Part shown: positions 62,634 to 64,000 of the stretch, in pieces
Position numbering within the stretch: the stretch's first letter is position 1
Layout: every line of letters starts with the position of its first letter
Assembly (NCBI RefSeq): GCF_036227105.1
Contig: NZ_CP109434.1
Coordinates: 3,662,001-3,726,000 of the forward strand
Direction of reading: 5' to 3'
DNA: 64,000 nt
From: Amycolatopsis sp. NBC_01488
GTDB lineage: Bacteria > Actinomycetota > Actinomycetes > Mycobacteriales > Pseudonocardiaceae
Position numbers and translations under genes: made by a program
The notes under the pieces: generated by a model
What the model was told of the DNA's origin: nothing
The model's database searches: none
What the model saw: the letters and a program-made list of their open reading frames with translations, nothing else

Positions 62634-62673
62634 GTGCTTCCCTTCGACGGGGACCAACCCGGGGGAAGGCAGG

Positions 62674-62699
62674 AAAAAGGCCGCCCGTCCGGGGCGGCC
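62674..62699 (-). terminator. Intrinsic terminator of the trpS attenuator
   Basis: On the minus strand: GGCCGCCCC, short loop, GGGCGGCC and TTTTT (62678 down to 62674). It lies 40 bases before the trpS start. It is segment 3:4 of the attenuator described at 62674-62780. Confidence 0.85.
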
Positions 62700-62720
62700 G
62701 CAGCTGGTTTCAGCGCAGGG

Positions 62721-62768
62721 TCAGTGGGCCGCCGAGGGCGGCCACCACTGGGACGTCTGCGCACGCAT
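62721..62768 (-). CDS. trpS leader peptide with Trp-Trp
   Basis: ATG at 62768 encodes MRAQTSQWWPPSAAH and TGA. Two consecutive Trp codons (62742-62747) in a 15-residue peptide, directly upstream of a tryptophan-tRNA ligase and of a terminator hairpin, identify it as an attenuator leader peptide. The ATG starts 6 bases after a TATAGT box, so it is probably translated from a leaderless end. Confidence 0.85.
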   Translation of the reverse strand: MRAQTSQWWPPSAAH

Positions 62769-62805
62769 GTAGCGACTATAGCCGAGCGGGTCTACGGTCG
62801 TGACC

Positions 62806-63105
62806 ATGTTCGTCGTGCTGCTGACCTACACCGCACCGATCGAAGAAGTCGACCTGGCGCTGCCGGACCACGTCGAGTGGCTGGACCGGCAGTACGAGCG
62901 TGGCTTCTTCCTCGCCTCCGGGGCGCGGAAGCCGCGGACCGGCGGCGTGATCATCACGCGCCCGATGGCCCGCGGGAAGCTCGACGCCATCCTGGCGTCC
63001 GACCCGTTCGCGGTGAAGCACCTCGCGCAGTACGAGGTGATCGAGTTCTCGCCGACCAAGACCGCGCCCGAGCTGCGGCAGATCAACGAAGCGGTGACGC
63101 GCTAG
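62806..63105 (+). CDS. YciI-family protein
   Basis: A 99-residue YciI-like protein with the dimeric ferredoxin-like fold: FVVLLTYTAPIEEVDLAL, then HVEWLDRQYERGFFLASG with the conserved His (about 21), and DPFAVKHLAQYEVIEFSPTK near the end. Such proteins resemble ygiN/YCII domains of unclear function. ATG at 62806 is preferred over GTG 62800: a TACGGT box at 62793-62798 would place transcription start at the ATG. It is divergent from the trpS leader promoter, only about 25 bp away. Confidence 0.82.
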   Translation: MFVVLLTYTAPIEEVDLALPDHVEWLDRQYERGFFLASGARKPRTGGVIITRPMARGKLDAILASDPFAVKHLAQYEVIEFSPTKTAPELRQINEAVTR

Positions 63106-63284
63106 GCCGCGAGGTCCAGCTTCGCCTTCTTGAGGGCGAGCACCGGGCACTTCTTGCAGCGCGGCTTCGACCGGCAGCACTTCTTCTTGACCTTGCCGGC
63201 CTTCATCAGCTTGCGCACGACCTTCCGCGGGTCGTCCGGCTTCTTGCCCACGCGCACGCACCTTCCGGGATCGGCGACGGTCAC
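63102..63284 (-). CDS. Small basic Cys-rich protein, probably iron-regulated
   Basis: A 60-residue protein with the cluster KKCCRSKPRCKKCPVLALKK (about 34-53), five Cys in all counting one at residue 9, and a high Lys content. It is conserved in actinomycetes as far as I recall, with no assigned function; Cys spacing suggests metal or Fe-S binding. GTG at 63284. A strong IdeR/DtxR-type box lies 12-31 bases upstream of the start. It overlaps the YciI gene end by 4 bases (convergent) and is divergent from typA. Confidence 0.7.
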   Translation of the reverse strand: MTVADPGRCVRVGKKPDDPRKVVRKLMKAGKVKKKCCRSKPRCKKCPVLALKKAKLDLAA

Positions 63285-63296
63285 CGGGTTTCCACG

Positions 63297-63315
63297 TTAG
63301 GTCAGCCTAACCGAT
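63297..63315 (-). promoter_or_regulatory. IdeR/DtxR-type iron box
   Basis: TTAGGTCAGCCTAACC matches the iron-box consensus TTAGGTTAGSCTAACC at all but one or two positions; its palindrome GTTAGG-4 bases-CCTAAC is perfect. It overlaps the promoter region just upstream of the small Cys-rich gene (start 63284) and is 132 bases from typA. Iron-loaded IdeR would repress. Confidence 0.65.
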
Positions 63316-63446
63316 GTGGGGGCGTGGGGCCGCTCACACCGGGGCGGCAGGTATCCTGGGTGAGGTCCGCGTGTGACCAGAGCCGGTCACGGGATGCCTG
63401 ACGGGCTTACGCGGCCATCCAACCCTTGAAGTTCAGGAGTTCTCGC

Positions 63447-64000
<554 letters not shown>

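Larger units (their letters stand above)
62674..62780 (-). promoter_or_regulatory. Ribosome-mediated transcription attenuator of trpS with its promoter
   Basis: On the minus strand: -10 box TATAGT (62780-62775), leader peptide, segment 1 GTGGCCGCC (62745-62737, containing the second Trp codon), segment 2 GGCGGCCCAC (62733-62724), segment 3 GGCCGCCCC (62699-62691), segment 4 GGGCGGCC (62686-62679) and five Ts. Segment 1 pairs with 2, 2 with 3, and 3 with 4. If ribosomes stall on the Trp codons, segment 1 is covered, 2:3 forms and transcription continues into trpS. No good -35 is visible. Confidence 0.85.

Overview
This window is high-GC chromosomal DNA from an actinomycete, most likely Amycolatopsis or a close relative in the Pseudonocardiaceae. 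The evidence is pervasive G/C third positions, many GTG starts with GTGA or ATGA stop/start overlaps, ESX-type secretion substrates, mobile genes of the actinomycete integrative (AICE) type, and a gene order that recalls Mycobacterium tuberculosis Rv1085c-Rv1112 (hemolysin III, short-chain cis-prenyltransferase, phoH2, fum, glpX, xseB, xseA, Rv1109c, ispH, Rv1111c, ychF). The genus is inferred; no search was run.

Layout. 1-3616: the 3' part of an acyl-CoA oxidase gene, a small conserved protein, a PRC-barrel stress protein and an AhpD-like protein. 3661-10715: a roughly 7 kb inserted element lying between two copies of the last codons of the hemolysin III gene. It carries a large, visibly AT-richer SIR2-domain gene that looks like a phage-defence effector, a Nudix gene, a helix-turn-helix regulator facing a cluster of GGGACGT operators, and small, partly decayed AICE-type genes. 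No integrase is visible in it. 10687-41338: housekeeping core. This comprises hemolysin III, cis-prenyltransferase, PhoH2, GuaB1, DUF309, a metallo-hydrolase, a sedolisin protease, LigB, a membrane-tethered PstS-like protein, a regulator/aldo-keto reductase pair, fumarase, a ferredoxin-NADP reductase, an S1 protease, GlpX, the xseA/xseB operon, IspH, RmuC and SbcD/SbcC.

41547-44153: a fused Ada-AlkA repair protein and YchF. 44277-50840: a second accessory region. It has AICE-like genes cut by a deletion junction, a probable type VII secretion toxin/immunity operon, an SseB-like gene with no good start, several unknown genes and a serine recombinase. 50947-55838: small genes, two tiny membrane proteins, a pterin dehydratase, and the thiamine transporter thiB-thiP-thiQ behind a TPP riboswitch. 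55882-60999: a lipoprotein-like gene with an ABC exporter, divergent from a two-component system that is followed by a 21-bp minisatellite. 61286-64000: a Nudix protein; trpS behind a transcription attenuator with a Trp-Trp leader peptide; a YciI protein; a small Cys-rich protein under a probable iron box; and the 5' part of typA.

Three points deserve most attention. The trpS leader shows all four attenuator segments plus a leader peptide that probably starts at the first transcribed base. The 7 kb element is bounded by gene-end repeats whose two differences are both synonymous, and it carries the SIR2 gene. The type VII toxin operon sits beside a decayed mobile element.
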